DNA of 64,000 bases from Celerinatantimonas yamalensis (GTDB lineage: Bacteria; Pseudomonadota; Gammaproteobacteria; Enterobacterales; Celerinatantimonadaceae). Below, piece after piece: positions 62,509 through 64,000 of the stretch. Where the stretch lies: positions 62,001 through 126,000 of the forward strand of contig NZ_JBEQCT010000009.1 in NCBI RefSeq assembly GCF_046054155.1, given 5' to 3'. The notes under the pieces were generated by a model, which was not told the origin of the DNA, ran no database searches, and was given only the letters and a program-made list of their open reading frames with translations. How positions within the stretch are numbered: position 1 is the stretch's first letter; every line of letters starts with the position of its first letter. Position numbers and translations under genes: made by a program.

Positions 62509-63921
62509 ATGAGTAAAAATGTTTTTCAGTTTGTTGATGTCGATCGGATTGATCCACCGAAAAAATCAATTTCGGTGCGCCGTCAGCAATTTATTGAGAT
62601 CTACGAACCATTTAATGACAATCAAGCGCAGCAACAAGCTGATCGCTGCCTGTCCTGTGGCAACCCCTACTGTGAGTGGAAATGTCCAGTACACAACTAT
62701 ATTCCTAACTGGCTTAAATTGGCCAATGAGGGACGCATCCTAGAAGCTGTTGAATTATGCCATGAAACCAACAGCTTACCAGAGGTCTGTGGGCGAGTGT
62801 GCCCACAAGATCGCCTATGTGAAGGCTCGTGTACACTGAATAGCGGTTTTGGTGCAGTGACTATCGGCAATGTTGAAAAATACATTACCGACAAAGCCTT
62901 TGAAATGGGCTGGACGCCGGATTTGTCGGATGTTGAGCCGAGCGATAAACGGGTTGCAGTGGTTGGCGCCGGTCCTGCTGGATTGGCTTGTGCGGATGTT
63001 CTCGCACGTAGTGGTGTCAAAGCCGTTGTGTATGACCGCCATCCACAAATTGGGGGACTACTCACCTTTGGTATCCCTTCATTTAAATTGGATAAATCGG
63101 TGATGCAGCGTCGCCGCGAGATCTTCGAAGGAATGGGCATCGAGTTTAAACTCGGTGTCGAAGTGGGCGTTGACATTAGCTTTAGCGAGTTAACCGAGAA
63201 TTTCGATGCGGTCTTTATTGGTGTAGGCACTTATCAAAACATTCAAGGTGGATTGCTCAACGAAGACGCTAAAGGCGTCTATGCTGCACTGCCTTTTTTA
63301 ATTGCCAGTACCAATCACTTACTCGGCTATGACTCCGAGCGCTATCCTTATGTGGACCTAAGTGGTAAAACTGTTGTGGTTCTTGGCGGGGGAGATACCG
63401 CTATGGACTGCGTTCGCACCGCTGTACGCCAAGGAGCACGCAAAGTCTATTGTGCTTATCGACGTGATGAACAAAATATGCCGGGCTCTCGGCGTGAAGT
63501 TAAAAATGCCAAAGAGGAAGGTGTTGAGTTTCTCTGGAACTTACAACCAACTAGCGTCGCACTGCGCGACGAACAAGTCTGTGGCGTGGAAGTCGTGCGC
63601 ACCGAATTAGGTGAGCCAGATAGCCACGGCAGACGCCGCCCTCAACCCATTGAAGGCAGTGAATATACCCTCGATTGCGACGCACTTATCATGGCCTTTG
63701 GCTTTAAACCCGATCCGAAACCGTGGATGAGCGAAGCTGGTATTGAACTTGACCAGTGGCAGCGGATCCGCGCGGCCAGTGATGGTCAATTTGCCTATCA
63801 AACCAGCAATGCCAAAATCTTTGCCGGTGGTGATGCGGTGCGAGGCTCTGATTTAGTGGTCACCGCTATCGATGAAGGGCGCAAAGCAGCTGGCGGCATC
63901 CTCGATTATCTTGAGGTTTAA
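62509..63921 (+). CDS. gltD: Glutamate synthase small subunit
   Basis: GltD is the NADPH-oxidising flavoprotein subunit that feeds electrons through iron-sulfur clusters to GltB. The 470 residues (E. coli 472) have N-terminal cysteines for two 4Fe-4S clusters (CLSCGNPYCEWKCPVHNY and CGRVCPQDRLCEGSC, about 45-105), the FAD motif VAVVGAGPAGLACADVLA and the NADPH motif VVVLGGGDTAMDCVRTA, then FAGGDAVRGSDLVVTA near the C-terminus. The gene is downstream of gltB in one operon and ends at a strong terminator. Confidence 0.97.
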   Translation: MSKNVFQFVDVDRIDPPKKSISVRRQQFIEIYEPFNDNQAQQQADRCLSCGNPYCEWKCPVHNYIPNWLKLANEGRILEAVELCHETNSLPEVCGRVCPQDRLCEGSCTLNSGFGAVTIGNVEKYITDKAFEMGWTPDLSDVEPSDKRVAVVGAGPAGLACADVLARSGVKAVVYDRHPQIGGLLTFGIPSFKLDKSVMQRRREIFEGMGIEFKLGVEVGVDISFSELTENFDAVFIGVGTYQNIQGGLLNEDAKGVYAALPFLIASTNHLLGYDSERYPYVDLSGKTVVVLGGGDTAMDCVRTAVRQGARKVYCAYRRDEQNMPGSRREVKNAKEEGVEFLWNLQPTSVALRDEQVCGVEVVRTELGEPDSHGRRRPQPIEGSEYTLDCDALIMAFGFKPDPKPWMSEAGIELDQWQRIRAASDGQFAYQTSNAKIFAGGDAVRGSDLVVTAIDEGRKAAGGILDYLEV

Positions 63922-63940
63922 GCTAAGCTTAAGCTGAATA

Positions 63941-63970
63941 AAAATCCCTCGCCGTGCGAGGGATTTTTTT
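63941..63970 (+). terminator. Intrinsic terminator of gltBD
   Basis: AAAATCCCTCGC, a 3-nt loop and GCGAGGGATTTT are followed by a T run, 20 bases past the gltD stop. It is a canonical Rho-independent terminator. Confidence 0.94.
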
Positions 63971-64000
63971 ATATGCACAAAGCTATTTCAATTCACATCA

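Noticed and set aside
1..64000. Prophage, insertion sequence, integron or CRISPR array
   Set aside because: No transposase, integrase, capsid or Cas gene and no regularly spaced repeats; gene order is that of a core chromosome.

Overview
The window is chromosomal DNA of a gammaproteobacterium. Its housekeeping clusters match those of the Enterobacterales/Vibrionales/Aeromonadales lineages in order and sequence: serA-yggE-fbaA-pgk-tkt, metK-sprT-rsmE-gshB-yqgE-ruvX, pepA-holC-valS, lptF-lptG and the yhcC/arcB/gltBD neighbourhood. ArcB, the PyrSR(YpdAB)/YhjX pyruvate module, LysO, a YeeA-like FUSC protein, c-di-GMP enzymes and a Cache-type chemoreceptor suggest a motile facultative anaerobe. 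I cannot name the genus from sequence alone. I see no prophage, insertion sequence, integron, CRISPR array or rRNA.

Layout. 1-6.6 kb: 3' part of serA, a YggE-like periplasmic protein, the pgk-fbaA operon and tkt; epd, usually found between tkt and pgk, is absent. 7.3-13.3 kb: a ClC H+/Cl- antiporter, metK behind MetJ-like boxes, then sprT-rsmE-gshB-yqgE-ruvX. 13.5-16.4 kb: a shortened SbmA-like protein, a tiny DUF3545-like protein, a small gene with a dnaX-type slippery heptamer directly before its stop codon, and a DedA protein. 16.7-20.9 kb: an envelope-sugar cassette, with a UDP-glucuronate 4-epimerase facing a GT2/TVP38/ArnT-like operon. 21.2-27.4 kb: an acyltransferase, valS, holC and pepA on the minus strand. 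27.5-30 kb: lptF-lptG and tRNA-Leu(CAA), then a 35-codon hydrophobic small ORF.

30.7-43.6 kb: an MCP, a YhjX-type pyruvate-responsive transporter with repeats resembling LytTR-regulator sites, the PyrSR(YpdAB)-type two-component system, gpmA, a YeeA-like FUSC protein, an isolated glgA, an M17 aminopeptidase and a DTW-domain tRNA-modifying enzyme. 43.7-50.4 kb: an EAL protein with a degenerate GGDEF domain, an FAD oxidoreductase, a DUF2937-like protein, a FemAB/GNAT-like protein, an unknown exported protein and a DUF1127-like small protein. 51-64 kb: lysO, arcB, a PAS-GGDEF diguanylate cyclase, yhcC and gltBD ending in a canonical terminator.

Much of the content is central carbon metabolism (fbaA, pgk, tkt, gpmA, glgA) and redox or nutrient sensing (ArcB, PyrSR, gltBD). 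The most interesting material is small: the frameshift-type gene at 15.4 kb, the three-copy direct repeat before yhjX, an ArcB lacking one of its two redox cysteines, hairpins immediately before the holC and acyltransferase starts, and a short ORF plus alternative hairpins before gltB. Functional statements rest on recalled families and visible motifs; no database search was run.
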